Origin: Pirellulales bacterium
GTDB lineage: Bacteria; Planctomycetota; Planctomycetia; Pirellulales; JAICIG01
Length of the DNA: 64,000 nt
Assembly (NCBI GenBank): GCA_035533075.1
Contig: DATLUO010000039.1
Span: forward strand, 1 to 64,000
Reading direction: 5' to 3'
How positions within the stretch are numbered: position 1 is the first letter of the stretch; every line of letters starts with the position of its first letter. The notes below the pieces were generated by a model. The model was not told the DNA's origin and searched no databases. It worked only from the letters and a program-made list of their open reading frames with translations. This document shows, in pieces, positions 41,982-50,794 of this stretch. A program made the translations under genes and the position numbers.

Positions 41982-43088
41982 CTACCTCGACTCGATGGCC
42001 ATGCGGTGCGTCGGCACGGGCCGGCCGGGACGGAAACTTTGCATATTGTTGAGCCGCCAGAGCATTTGATACTGCGCGCCGAGCGCTTGCACGTTGGTCT
42101 GCACAAGCTCGCTCAGCAGCTCGGGGGCGATGGCCACTCGGGCGTTCACCGTCAGCTCCGCGGCGCGTACGGTTGCCCCGGAAGCGAGCGACAGCTCCAC
42201 CTGCGAGTCGGAACTGACCAGGTTCGCGATGGCCGTGGCATCGTCGGACGCGGCCAACACCTTGAGATGGGCCGGCTCCGCCGAAACCCGCCCGCACGCC
42301 CTGGCGATGCGGCCCACAAAGTCGAGGGCCAGCTCGTCCAGCCGAAAGGGTTCATCGCGCTCGACGGTCACCTGGCAGTTCAACCAGCCCAATTCGGCCT
42401 CGCCCGCGGCGTAAATATCGTAATCGACGTCCGGCGTCGGCGAGCGCGACGCCGGGCGCTGGAGTGCCGCGGTCAACGCCTCGAAGCCTTCGCCGCTGCG
42501 AGCGCTGACCGCAAGCAACTCTTTGCCCGGATACCGCTCGCGCACCTGCCCCAGCAACTCCTCGCGGCACTCCGCTTCCAGCCGGTCGATCTTGTTCAGC
42601 ACGATCAGATCGGCCTCTTCGAGCTGCTTCAAAAAAATGTAAGCGGCCTTGGGCGAGAAACCAAGACCGGGCTGATCGGACAGAATCTTGCGTCCATGCT
42701 CGGGCTTCAGCAGCACGGCCAGCGGGGCGATTTCATATTCGTCGCCGTGCAGCGAGCGCAGCGGCTCGATCACCGTGGCCGCCAGGTCGGTGCAGCTTCC
42801 GACCGGCTCGGCGATGATGACGTCGGGCTGTCCGTGGGCGGTCAGCCCCTCGACGGTGGCGACCAGATCGTTGAACTTGCAGCAGAAGCAGGCCCCGGTG
42901 ACTTCTCCCACCTGAAAGCCCTGTGCCCGCAACGATTCGGTGTCGACCAGGCCATACGCCTGATCGTTCGTCACCAGCCCGACGCGCAGACCTTGAGAGG
43001 TCCAATGCCGCGTCAGCCGGGCGATGGCCGTGGTTTTGCCCGCTCCCAGAAAACCACCGACCATTGCAAATCGAATACGTCTCGTCAT
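41982..43088 (-). CDS. G3E-family GTPase (CobW/HypB/UreG type)
   Basis: Probable metal chaperone GTPase. The 368-residue protein has P-loop GGFLGAGKTT (residues 11-20), the CobW-type metal motif GACFCC (Cys67, 69, 70), a Walker B-like DVIIAEPVGS and NKID (in LIVLNKIDRL). The second half lacks the typical CobW C-terminal domain of histidine-rich sequences and instead has two strand-rich parts (WLNCQVTVERDEPFRLDELAL; SQVELSLASGATVRAAEL). It could deliver Zn or Co to a client; the downstream zinc dehydrogenase in the same operon is an obvious candidate, and the cobalamin genes are 1.5 kb away. ATG at 43088 is preferred over 43118. Confidence 0.85.
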   Translation of the reverse strand: MTRRIRFAMVGGFLGAGKTTAIARLTRHWTSQGLRVGLVTNDQAYGLVDTESLRAQGFQVGEVTGACFCCKFNDLVATVEGLTAHGQPDVIIAEPVGSCTDLAATVIEPLRSLHGDEYEIAPLAVLLKPEHGRKILSDQPGLGFSPKAAYIFLKQLEEADLIVLNKIDRLEAECREELLGQVRERYPGKELLAVSARSGEGFEALTAALQRPASRSPTPDVDYDIYAAGEAELGWLNCQVTVERDEPFRLDELALDFVGRIARACGRVSAEPAHLKVLAASDDATAIANLVSSDSQVELSLASGATVRAAELTVNARVAIAPELLSELVQTNVQALGAQYQMLWRLNNMQSFRPGRPVPTHRMAIESR

Positions 43089-43190
43089 CGCCGCCTGCGT
43101 GCTCAATCGGCCTACCATCTACTGTTCGCGTCGCCAGCGTTTTAGACTAGACGATGTTTCCGCCTTACGCTAGGACACCGTTCACTTGCC

Positions 43191-44321
43191 ATGCCTGATT
43201 CCTCCCACGACAGCGGACCTCTCTTCGACGACAGCCCGCTTGTGCCGCCCGGCTGGCCGCCCGACGACCCTGAAGTAACGGAAGCAGTCAACCGGGCAAT
43301 GGCCGACGGAAGCTGGGGCCGTTATCACGGACCTCATCTTCCGCGGCTGGTGGAGGCGCTGGCCGAGTTCTTTGGTCTGCCGCACGTTTATCCCTGCTGC
43401 TCCGGAACCTTCGCGGTCGAGTTGGCGCTGCGGTCGGTGGGGGTTGGGTCAGGCGACGAGGTGATCCTGGCCGGCTATGACTTTCCGGGCAACTTTCGGG
43501 CGATCGAAGCGATCGGCGCGCGGCCCGTGCTGGTCGACGTGCATCCGCTGAATTGGAACCTCGACCCCAGCCGGCTTGCGGCGGCCATCGGCGACCGCAC
43601 GCGGGCCGTGCTGGTGTCGCACCTGCACGGCGGCCTGGTGCCGATGACCGCCGTAGTCGACGTTACCCTGCGGCACGGCCTGGCGGTCGTCGAAGACGTC
43701 TGCCAGGCTCCGGGAGCCGTTGTCGAAGGCCGCCTGGCGGGCACGTGGGGCGACGCGGCGGTGCTTTCGTTCGGAGGAAGCAAGTTGCTGACCGCAGGAC
43801 GCGGCGGCGCCATTTTCTCTCGGCGTGCCGATGTGCAGCAACGGGCCAAGGTGTTTTGCGAGCAGGGCAACCATGCGTTTCCACTTAGTGAGTTGCAGGC
43901 GGCCGTGCTCCTACCGCAGGTGGCGAAGCTGCGCGAGCGCAACGAGCGGCGGCGGGCCGCGGTGCGGCACCTTTTGAGTCGCTTGCGCGATGCGGCATGC
44001 CTGCAACCTCTTGAGAACATCGCCCCTTCGTCCACGCCCGCCTATTACAAGCTTGGTTTTCGCTATGTTCCACCGGGCGGCGGCCGAACACGGGCGGAAC
44101 TCATCGCGGCGGCCCAGGCGGCGGGCGTGGCGATCGACGCCGGCTTTCGCGGGTTCCTGCATCGCAGCGAAAAGCGGTGCCGCATCTCCGGCGAGCTTGT
44201 CGAGTGCCGTCGAGCGGCCGATTCAGCGCTCGTGCTGCACCACCCCCTGCTGCTGGCGCCGCTGGCCGCCCTCGACCGCGTCGCGGATGCACTGCTCCGG
44301 GCGGCGGGCCGAATGGAATGA
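43191..44321 (+). CDS. DegT/DnrJ/EryC1/StrS-type PLP aminotransferase
   Basis: Likely transfers an amino group to a keto-sugar nucleotide or related ketone. The 376-residue protein has the substrate-binding start GRYHGPHLPRLVEALAEFFG and CCSGTFAVELAL (cofactor phosphate region). It also has GDEVILAGYDFPGNFRAIEAIG, VVEDVCQAPGA (Asp169, binds the pyridine N) and Lys198 in VLSFGGSKLLTAGRGG, the Schiff-base Lys. The C-terminal third is somewhat shorter than usual. It is divergent from the GTPase gene, with no adjacent sugar-biosynthesis genes. Confidence 0.9.
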   Translation: MPDSSHDSGPLFDDSPLVPPGWPPDDPEVTEAVNRAMADGSWGRYHGPHLPRLVEALAEFFGLPHVYPCCSGTFAVELALRSVGVGSGDEVILAGYDFPGNFRAIEAIGARPVLVDVHPLNWNLDPSRLAAAIGDRTRAVLVSHLHGGLVPMTAVVDVTLRHGLAVVEDVCQAPGAVVEGRLAGTWGDAAVLSFGGSKLLTAGRGGAIFSRRADVQQRAKVFCEQGNHAFPLSELQAAVLLPQVAKLRERNERRRAAVRHLLSRLRDAACLQPLENIAPSSTPAYYKLGFRYVPPGGGRTRAELIAAAQAAGVAIDAGFRGFLHRSEKRCRISGELVECRRAADSALVLHHPLLLAPLAALDRVADALLRAAGRME

Positions 44322-44379
44322 GCCCTTGACGGAACGCCGCGCAGCGCGCTGACTAAGGGTTCTTGTTTGGTCAGCAAGG

Positions 44380-44531
44380 TAGGGTGGGACCAGCGAGCTT
44401 GCGAGCGCCGGCCCACCATTATTAGGCGTCGGGCGTCAGGCGACAGGCATCAGGTTGTTGGTCCTGACGCCTGAAACCTGACGCCTCAAATCGGTGGGCC
44501 GGCGCTCGCAAGCTCGCTGGTCCCACCCTAC
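44380..44531. repeat. Inverted pair of TAGGGTGGGACCAGCGAGC repeat, with CGTCAGGC spacer
   Basis: Copy at 44380-44418 and inverted copy at 44493-44531 enclose CGTCGGGCGTCAGGCGACAG and CCTGACGCCTGAAACC units. It fills most of the gap between the aminotransferase and cbiG genes; no riboswitch-like structure for cobalamin was recognised here. Confidence 0.9.
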
Positions 44532-44564
44532 CAGGAACGAGAAGATCCGCAGCCGGGAGCAACC

Positions 44565-45593
44565 ATGAAAACTGCCGTCATTGCCATTACCAAGCACGGC
44601 GCGGCCTTGGCGCGCAAGCTCGAAGGCGATCGTTACATCTCGGCCAAGTTCCGCAGCGACGAGCCGGCCCATTACTTCGAGAAGCCGATCAAGGAACTGA
44701 CGGCCGAAATCTGGCCGCAATACGAAGCGCTGGTCTACATCGTGTCGCTGGGGGCGGTCGTCCGCACGATCGCGCCCTTTCTCAAAGACAAGCACGTCGA
44801 TCCGGCCGTGATCGTGGTCGACGACAAGGCCAACTTCGCCATCAGCGTGCTGTCGGGCCACGTCGGCGGCGCCAACGTGCTGACCGAGCAGATCGCCGGC
44901 CGGCTGGCCGCCCAGGCCGTGGTGACCACGGCCAGCGATGTGGGCAAGACCATTCCCGTCGATATCTTGGGCCGCGAGCTGGGGTGGACCACCGAGTTGG
45001 ACCAGAACATCACCAAGGTCAGCGCGGCGGTGGTGAACGAAGAGCCGATCGCCTTCGTGCAGGAGACCGGCGAAACGAACTGGTGGCGCCGCGACACGCC
45101 GCTGCCCAAAAACATCCAGCTTGTTTCGCTCGACGACGCCCGGCGGTTCAAGACGGCGTTGATCGTCACCGACCGGTTGGTGGAGGAGGAGTTTCTTTCC
45201 AAGGCGGTGCTTTATCGTCCCAAGTCGCTGGTGCTGGGCATGGGCTGCGACCGCGGAGTGACCCTCGAGCAGGTCGAAGAGTTCGTCTTTGCGACCCTCC
45301 AGCAACACAGCCTCTCGTTCACATCCGTGCGCAATCTGGCCACGGTCGATTTGAAGCAAGACGAGCCGGCGCTGGTCGAGTTCTGCGCCAAGCACAAGCT
45401 GCCGATGGTCTGCTACGCAAGCGAGCAACTCAAGAAGGTCGCCGCTCCGAACCCATCGGCCACAGTCGAGAAATACGTCGGCACGCCCGGCGTCTGTGAA
45501 CCGGCCGCCTTGCTCAGTTCCGAAGGCGAACTGATTGTGCCGAAGCAAAAAGCGCCGATGCTGACGCTGGCGGTAGCGAGGGTGGGGTTCTAA
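44565..45593 (+). CDS. cbiG: Cobalt-precorrin-5A hydrolase CbiG
   Basis: Opens the delta-lactone of cobalt-precorrin-5A with loss of acetaldehyde in anaerobic cobalamin synthesis. The 342-residue protein has the N-domain VIAITKHGAALARKL, the middle YEALVYIVSLGAVVRTIAPFL and FAISVLSGHVGGANVLTEQIA, ASDVGKTIPVDILG, and the C-domain SLVLGMGCDRGVTLEQVEEF and NLATVDLKQDEPALVEFC. Length is normal. A cobJ-cobI fusion follows after 115 nt. Other cob/cbi genes are not in the window. The upstream region is occupied by a dispersed repeat. Confidence 0.93.
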   Translation: MKTAVIAITKHGAALARKLEGDRYISAKFRSDEPAHYFEKPIKELTAEIWPQYEALVYIVSLGAVVRTIAPFLKDKHVDPAVIVVDDKANFAISVLSGHVGGANVLTEQIAGRLAAQAVVTTASDVGKTIPVDILGRELGWTTELDQNITKVSAAVVNEEPIAFVQETGETNWWRRDTPLPKNIQLVSLDDARRFKTALIVTDRLVEEEFLSKAVLYRPKSLVLGMGCDRGVTLEQVEEFVFATLQQHSLSFTSVRNLATVDLKQDEPALVEFCAKHKLPMVCYASEQLKKVAAPNPSATVEKYVGTPGVCEPAALLSSEGELIVPKQKAPMLTLAVARVGF

Positions 45594-45708
45594 TCGCGGT
45601 GCTTCACAGCTTCTCCAGGTAGGCAAGAGTTCCTCAGCCCCGTTGCCGAAGATTGCCTAAACGGCCCCGGCGCGGTTTAATGCCTCCTTCGCTTTCGCAG
45701 GAGACATC

Positions 45709-47286
45709 ATGCCAGGCAAATTGTTGCTGGTCGGCTTTGGGCCGGGCCAACACGACCATCTCACGTTCCGCGGTCGGGCGGCCATCGAAGAAGCCGAAGT
45801 CGTCATCGGCTACACCACTTACATCAAGCTGGTCAAGTCGCTCTGCGAAGGCAAGCAGGTGATCTACACCGGCATGACCGAAGAACTCAGCCGGGCACGC
45901 AAGGCCATCGACCTGGCCTACGAAGGCCGCCGCGTGGCCCTGATTTCGTCGGGCGACGTCGGCGTGTATGGCATGGCCGGCCCCAGCTTCGAGATTCTCA
46001 AAGAACGCGGCTGGCGGCGGGGCGAGGGAATCGACGTGGAGGTCATCCCCGGCGTGACGGCGGCCAGCTCGTGTGCCAGCGTGCTGGGAGCGCCGTTGAT
46101 GCACGACTTCTGCACCATCAGCCTTTCCGACTTGCTCACGCCCTGGAACTTGATCGTCGAGCGAATCGACGCCGCGGCCAAGGCCGATTTCGTCGTGGCG
46201 CTCTACAACCCCAAGAGCGGCCGCCGCACCAAACAAATCGTCGAGGCCCAGCGGATCCTGCTTCGCTACCGCTCGCCGAGCACGCCCGTGGGCCTGGTGA
46301 AATCGTGCTACCGCGACTTGCAGAAAGTGGTGCTCACCACGCTCGACGACATGCTGAACCACGAGATCGGCATGCTCACCACGGTGATCGTGGGCAACAG
46401 CCGCACGTTCACCTTCGAGGGGCTGATGGTCACGCCCCGCGGCTATCAGACGAAGTACGATCTGGAAAGCGTCGATCATGGCACCGTCGAGATGATGCGG
46501 CGGCAGTTGGCTGAAAAACCGGTGCCCGGCCGGTCGCTCAAGACCTACGGCACGCTGTACGGCATCGGCGTCGGTCCCGGTTATGCGAAGTATCTCACGC
46601 AGCAGGCCCGGCAGGCGATCGAACGGGCGGCCTGTGTCTTTTATCCCCGCGGCAACTCGACCGACGAGAGCCTGGCGTTGAACACCATCGAGTCGTTCAT
46701 GCGCAAGGACGCCCGGATCGAAGAGCTGATGTTTCCGATGACCAAAGACCGAGATTTGCTGGCATATTATTGGAACCTGAACGCCCAGAAGGTGGCCGAC
46801 GTGCTGGCCACCGGTCAGGACGCGGCCTTCATCACGCTGGGCGATTCGACGATGTACAGCACGTTCATCTACGTGGTGAAGACGCTGCGCGAGACGTTGC
46901 CCGACGTGCCGATCGAGACGGTGCCGGGCATCTCCAGCTTTTCGGCGGCGGCGGCGATGATGAACCTGGCGATCGGCGAGGGGACCGAGCGTGTGGCGAT
47001 CGTACCGGTCAACCGCGACGTGTCGAACGTCCGCGACGCCTTGGAAGCTTACGACACGGTGGTGCTGCTCAAGGCCGGCTCGAAGCTCAACCGGCTGGTG
47101 GCGTTGCTGGAAGAAACGGATCTGATCGACCATGCCGTGATGTTCAGCTACATCGGCACCGAAGACGAGCGCGTCGAGACCGACCTGCGCCGCTTCCGCA
47201 ACGAGACGGCCGGCTATATGACGCTGATCATCGTGAAGAAGTCGCGAACGTTTCAGGTTGACGACGAAGATGTTGTACCGTGTTAG
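45709..47286 (+). CDS. Fused precorrin-3B C17-methyltransferase (CobJ/CbiH) and precorrin-2 C20-methyltransferase (CobI/CbiL)
   Basis: Two tetrapyrrole methyltransferases in one 525-residue chain. Residues 1-~255 match CobJ/CbiH: KLLLVGFGPGQHDHLTFR, VVIGYTTYIKLV, ISSGDVGVYGMAGPSFEIL, EVIPGVTAASSCASVLGAPLMHDFC, ALYNPKSGRR. Residues ~268-515 match CobI/CbiL: TLYGIGVGPGYAKYLTQQA, FYPRGNSTDESLAL, ITLGDSTMYSTFIYV, VPGISSFSAAAAMM, YIGTEDERVETDL. Each half is full length. The order in the pathway is CobI before CobJ, the reverse of the fusion order. The downstream Gfo/Idh gene starts 44 nt after the stop. Confidence 0.9.
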   Translation: MPGKLLLVGFGPGQHDHLTFRGRAAIEEAEVVIGYTTYIKLVKSLCEGKQVIYTGMTEELSRARKAIDLAYEGRRVALISSGDVGVYGMAGPSFEILKERGWRRGEGIDVEVIPGVTAASSCASVLGAPLMHDFCTISLSDLLTPWNLIVERIDAAAKADFVVALYNPKSGRRTKQIVEAQRILLRYRSPSTPVGLVKSCYRDLQKVVLTTLDDMLNHEIGMLTTVIVGNSRTFTFEGLMVTPRGYQTKYDLESVDHGTVEMMRRQLAEKPVPGRSLKTYGTLYGIGVGPGYAKYLTQQARQAIERAACVFYPRGNSTDESLALNTIESFMRKDARIEELMFPMTKDRDLLAYYWNLNAQKVADVLATGQDAAFITLGDSTMYSTFIYVVKTLRETLPDVPIETVPGISSFSAAAAMMNLAIGEGTERVAIVPVNRDVSNVRDALEAYDTVVLLKAGSKLNRLVALLEETDLIDHAVMFSYIGTEDERVETDLRRFRNETAGYMTLIIVKKSRTFQVDDEDVVPC

Positions 47287-47330
47287 AAAGAGTGGGTCGT
47301 TCGTTTTGGGGTGTCGAGGTCGCTGGCCGA

Positions 47331-48329
47331 ATGGAATGCCGCAGCAACGAGTCGCTCGCTCATTTGCGCGTGGCCGTGGTCGGCTATGGCTCGATCGGGC
47401 GACGCCACTGCGATAACCTTGCCGAGCTCGGCGTCGGCCGGCGGTTGCTTGTGCGCCGAAACGGCGACGTGAATCCGGCGTTGACCCCGCCCGACGATGC
47501 GGAGGTGGCGCGGTGCGCGCGGGAGGCCATCGATGCCGGCATCGATCTGGCCATCGTCTGCACTCCGACGTCGTCGCACACGAGCACCGCGCGGCAGTAT
47601 CTGGCCGCCGGCATACCGCTGCTGATCGAGAAGCCGCTTTCGCACTGCCTGGCCGACGCCGAACACTTCACGCACGAAACCCGCGCGGCGGGCACCGCGG
47701 TCGGCATGGCCTATTCGATGCGCTACCACCCGGCCTATGTCTTGGCGCGCGATTACGTCCGCCAGAATCGGCTGGGCAGAATCGAACGTGCCCGCTTGTG
47801 GTTCGAAAGTTACTTGCCCGACTGGCACCCCTGGGAAGATTATCGCCAAAGTTATGCGGCACGGGCGGACTTGGGCGGCGGCGTGCTGCCGACTCTCGAC
47901 CACGAAATCGACCTGGCAAATTGGTGCTTCGGGCCGCCGGAAAAGACGTGCGGCGCGTCTCGGCGGAGCGGCGCGCTCGAGATCGACGTGGATGACGCGG
48001 CCGAGATCAGGCTCAACTACGCTACGCACGACGTCGAAATCAGTCTGAGTTTTGGCCGTCGCGAGCGCCGGCGTGGATTTGAGTTTGCCGGCAGCGAGGG
48101 ACGGCTGACGTTCTCTTTCGAGCGGCAGCGACTTGAATTTTGGCCCGCAAAGGGGTCGTTGCCCGAAGTGCTCTGGGAGCGGCCCGATTTCGACGTCAAC
48201 GCGATCTACGTGGCCATGTTGCGCGACGCACTCGATGCGATTGTCGACGGCCGCGAGCCGCCCGTTCCCTTGAGCGCCGGCTTGGACGCGCTCCGCGTCG
48301 TCGATGCCGTGCGACGCGGCGGCAGCTAG
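47331..48329 (+). CDS. Gfo/Idh/MocA-family oxidoreductase
   Basis: NAD(P)-dependent oxidoreductase, usually acting on sugars or inositols. The 332-residue protein has the Rossmann motif VAVVGYGSIGRRHCDNLAEL, CTPTSSHTSTARQYLAAG, the family motif LIEKPLSHCLADAEHF (EKP) and GMAYSMRYHPAYVLARDY. The substrate domain then contains ADLGGGVLPTLDHEIDLANWCFG. The ATG at 47331 is preferred because the frame before it overlaps the cob gene. Substrate unknown; the DegT aminotransferase 3 kb upstream could act in the same sugar pathway. Confidence 0.9.
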   Translation: MECRSNESLAHLRVAVVGYGSIGRRHCDNLAELGVGRRLLVRRNGDVNPALTPPDDAEVARCAREAIDAGIDLAIVCTPTSSHTSTARQYLAAGIPLLIEKPLSHCLADAEHFTHETRAAGTAVGMAYSMRYHPAYVLARDYVRQNRLGRIERARLWFESYLPDWHPWEDYRQSYAARADLGGGVLPTLDHEIDLANWCFGPPEKTCGASRRSGALEIDVDDAAEIRLNYATHDVEISLSFGRRERRRGFEFAGSEGRLTFSFERQRLEFWPAKGSLPEVLWERPDFDVNAIYVAMLRDALDAIVDGREPPVPLSAGLDALRVVDAVRRGGS

Positions 48330-48335
48330 CGGGCC

Positions 48336-48746
48336 CTAGCTGGGCAGATCCAAGAGCTGCCGCTTCTTGTCGACCAGCTTGGCATATTCGGCGCTGGCCC
48401 AGACGGCCGGCATCACGGCCTGCAGCGACGCTCCCTTGGCTGAGTATTGGCCGTAGACCACCAGCATGCCGACGTGCTCGTAGCCCACGCCGCACTGCGA
48501 CAGCAGGTTGCGTTGCAGCAGCGCGTTCTCAATGGTCAACGCCGAGCTGAGATTTTGCACCGGCGGCTTGTCGCCCGACAGCCAGAAGTAATCTTCGTCG
48601 ACCGCCACGTTGCGGCTCTCGGCCAGCTCCCACCGCGGGTCGTATTGCCACGGCGACTGCGCCAATGCCTGTGCCTCGCCCCAGTCGATGGCGTAGGGCG
48701 AATAATAGGTCAGCGGCGCGTAGCCAACCGGCTGGATGCGCAGCAT
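48336..48746 (-). CDS. Hypothetical protein
   Basis: The 136-residue protein starts MLRIQPVGYAPLTYYSPYAI and has an aromatic-rich N-terminal half (WGEAQALAQSPWQYDPRWEL, VDEDYFWLSGD). A more regular alpha/beta C-terminal half follows (LVVYGQYSAKGASLQAVMPA, ASAEYAKLVDKKRQLLDL). No signal peptide or known motif. It ends 6 nt from the convergent oxidoreductase stop. Codon use and length suggest a genuine gene, but the family is not recognised. Confidence 0.6.
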   Translation of the reverse strand: MLRIQPVGYAPLTYYSPYAIDWGEAQALAQSPWQYDPRWELAESRNVAVDEDYFWLSGDKPPVQNLSSALTIENALLQRNLLSQCGVGYEHVGMLVVYGQYSAKGASLQAVMPAVWASAEYAKLVDKKRQLLDLPS

Positions 48747-49297
48747 CGATCATCCTTCGAGCGGATTTGCTGGTTGCGAGATGTGACGGTTGTGCCGCCG
48801 GCCGCGGAGACGATTGCGGGGAGAATTCCCCAACGCGAAGGGCAACCTTCGCCGCGGACGGACTGGGCCTTATTCCAGCCTAGTTCGCGCCCGGCAAGAA
48901 GCAAGCAAAAACAGCGGCGGCTGATGATCGAGAACCACAATCCCGCCGGGCCTTACGCCGCGCGGGCTGGGATTTGCCGTCGGCAAGGAATCAGGCAGCC
49001 GCGGATGTTCCGCGCAAACCTTCGGCCATACCGGTCCGACGGGCACGCTCTGTTGGGCCGATCCTGCCCGTGACGCTGCTGTGCGTGGGCTTGAGCCTGT
49101 GGTGCATTCCTGCCGCTGCCCTGTTCCCTGCCCCTCCTTGCTTCCCGAATTGGCAACCGCTAGCATGCTTCGCTACGCGCTAGAACCTCCTCGGGGCCTT
49201 GTGACATGGCCGCAGATCAGCGCACGCCTGCCGCGCGGTTCGCCGAGGCCGAAAAGTGCCTATATTTTGGTGAAGGGTGCATGTCAAGGGAGTCAAG
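48747..49297. other. Intergenic region before the antitoxin/PIN operon
   Basis: About 550 nt. Frames on both strands are open but none shows a protein-like pattern or ribosome site. The last 40 nt contain AT-rich TATATTTTGG (near 49260), a possible promoter element for the downstream operon, and GGGAG before the ATG at 49298. Confidence 0.5.
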
Positions 49298-49567
49298 ATG
49301 ATCCGACGAGAACCGAGCCGCCGCAAGCGGGACAAACGAGCGGTCAAGAAACCCGGACAAAAGAGATCCGAACAGACGATTAGCGAAACGCTGGCTGAAC
49401 TCGACCGGGTGGAAACCGCTTCACCCAAGGCCAAGCCGCTGATTGATTTGTTCCGAGATTGGCTTACCGACGAGTCGGGTTACGACGAAGAAACCTGGCC
49501 CAAGTTGAAGAATGCCTTGAATCGCGAACGCGCACGCGTCGGCGCTCGGAGGCTTTTCGATGCCTGA
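49298..49567 (+). CDS. Small basic protein upstream of a PIN toxin (putative antitoxin)
   Basis: The 89-residue protein has a very basic N-terminus (REPSRRKRDKRAVKKPGQKR). A helical part follows (ISETLAELDRVETASPKAK, LIDLFRDWLTDE) and then an Arg-rich end. Its stop overlaps the PIN gene start by 8 nt (49560-49567), the usual layout for an antitoxin and its toxin. It matches no antitoxin DNA-binding fold that I recognise; the N-terminal basic region could bind DNA or RNA. Confidence 0.65.
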   Translation: MIRREPSRRKRDKRAVKKPGQKRSEQTISETLAELDRVETASPKAKPLIDLFRDWLTDESGYDEETWPKLKNALNRERARVGARRLFDA

Positions 49568-50000
49568 CGTCGTCCTGCTCGACGCAGGACCGCTGGGCAT
49601 GGCGTCCCACCCTCGCCCCAGCTCGGAAATTCTCGCCTGGATGTCGCGACATTTCGCGGCCGGTGTGGAGTTGCTTGTGCCTGAGATCGCCGATTATGAG
49701 GTTCGCCGCGAGTTGTTGCGGGCAAACCGGCTGCAGGGAGTTAATCGGCTTGATCAGTTGAAAGCGAGGTTGGGATATTTGCCGATTACCACCGACGCCA
49801 TGCTGCGCGCCGCCGAGTTGTGGGCCGACGCGCGGAAACGCGGGAAGCCGACCGCCAGCGATCCGGCATTGGACGCCGACGTGATACTCGCCGCTCAGGC
49901 ACAGTGCATTCTTGGCAAAGACGTTGTGGTGGCCTCGTCGAACCCGAAGCATCTTGGCCGATTTGTTGCGGCCGACTTTTGGCAAAATATCGAGCCGTGA
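49560..50000 (+). CDS. PIN-domain ribonuclease (VapC-like toxin)
   Basis: Predicted single-strand RNA endonuclease. The 146-residue protein has the PIN pattern: first Asp in VVLLDAGPLGMA, Glu/Asp in LVPEIADYEVRRELL, the Asp cluster ASDPALDADVILAAQAQ near residue 99, and a final VVVASSNPKHLGRF (normally T-x-N). Length is typical. It is sandwiched between a putative antitoxin gene and an ankyrin-repeat gene, each coupled by overlapping codons. Confidence 0.85.
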   Translation: MPDVVLLDAGPLGMASHPRPSSEILAWMSRHFAAGVELLVPEIADYEVRRELLRANRLQGVNRLDQLKARLGYLPITTDAMLRAAELWADARKRGKPTASDPALDADVILAAQAQCILGKDVVVASSNPKHLGRFVAADFWQNIEP

Positions 50001-50794
50001 CCCTCGCCCAGTGGAAGAGAGTTAGGGAGTACTCTGCTGATAGGCTACGGGCCTTTTGCCAAGCGCTTGAGCGTTCGGATATTGACTCAATGCGGCGATT
50101 CGCGGCCGAGGTGCCCGACCTCTTTCGCAAGCTTCATGAGCAGCAGTACCCGGACTGGGCCGTGTGCAATGCCGCTCAAGAATCTTCGCCAGAAGCAATT
50201 CGAACGTTGCTCGAGCTTGGAGCCGACATTAACGAGCAAGATTCCAACGGCGACACCGGCCTGTGCTGGGCCGTTATGGAAGGACGGCACGATGCCGCGA
50301 AGGTGCTTCTAGAAGGCGAGGCCGATCCAAATCTCGGTTGTCCGATTTTTCACGTGGCTTGCCAGGACGTGGAAGACCGCATCGGCGTCGCTGCCCTTTT
50401 ATTGGACCACGGAGCCGATATCAACCAGCCGTTTCTTGTCGAAGGGCTGCCGCCGCGAAATGTCTTAAGCGAGGCGATATCGCGAGGTCATGAGGAATTG
50501 GTCGCGTTTCTTAAATCGCGCGGCGCCAAGCTGCCTGAAGGGCCGGCTGGCCGCGGCGAGCCTATAGAGCCAGATTTTGAGCCTGGGGATTATACCACCG
50601 AGATCGTGCGTCATTTCCGAAAACATTATGGCGACCCCCTGCCTGAAGTCGTTTACGAGATTGTCCCATCTTCCGACAGCCCCATCGAGGTGCATTACAT
50701 TCCGCTGACCGCCAAGGGCGATTCCTCGGTCCTCTTCACCAGCGGTTTGGGCCCGGAAAAGGGACCCGGAAAAGGGGATAAGTCCCATTATTAA
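49997..50794 (+). CDS. Ankyrin-repeat protein with truncated SUFU-like C-terminus
   Basis: A GTG at 49997 overlaps the PIN stop (GTGA), so this third gene is co-translated. The 265-residue product has three to four ankyrin-like repeats: EAIRTLLELGADINEQDSNG, LCWAVMEGRHDAAKVLL, VAALLLDHGADINQPF, VLSEAISRGHEELVAFLKSRGAKL. It then has VRHFRKHYGDPLPEVVYEIV and IEVHYIPLTAKGDSSVLFTS, resembling the first half of a SUFU (suppressor of fused) domain. The frame then enters a palindromic repeat cluster (EKGPGKGDKSHY) and stops, so most of that domain is lost. SUFU and ankyrin modules are common in immunity proteins, which fits a toxin-linked context. Confidence 0.75.
   Translation: MTLAQWKRVREYSADRLRAFCQALERSDIDSMRRFAAEVPDLFRKLHEQQYPDWAVCNAAQESSPEAIRTLLELGADINEQDSNGDTGLCWAVMEGRHDAAKVLLEGEADPNLGCPIFHVACQDVEDRIGVAALLLDHGADINQPFLVEGLPPRNVLSEAISRGHEELVAFLKSRGAKLPEGPAGRGEPIEPDFEPGDYTTEIVRHFRKHYGDPLPEVVYEIVPSSDSPIEVHYIPLTAKGDSSVLFTSGLGPEKGPGKGDKSHY

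Noticed and set aside
44322-44564. Cobalamin riboswitch upstream of cbiG
   Set aside because: Looked for conserved cobalamin riboswitch elements; only the dispersed repeats are present.
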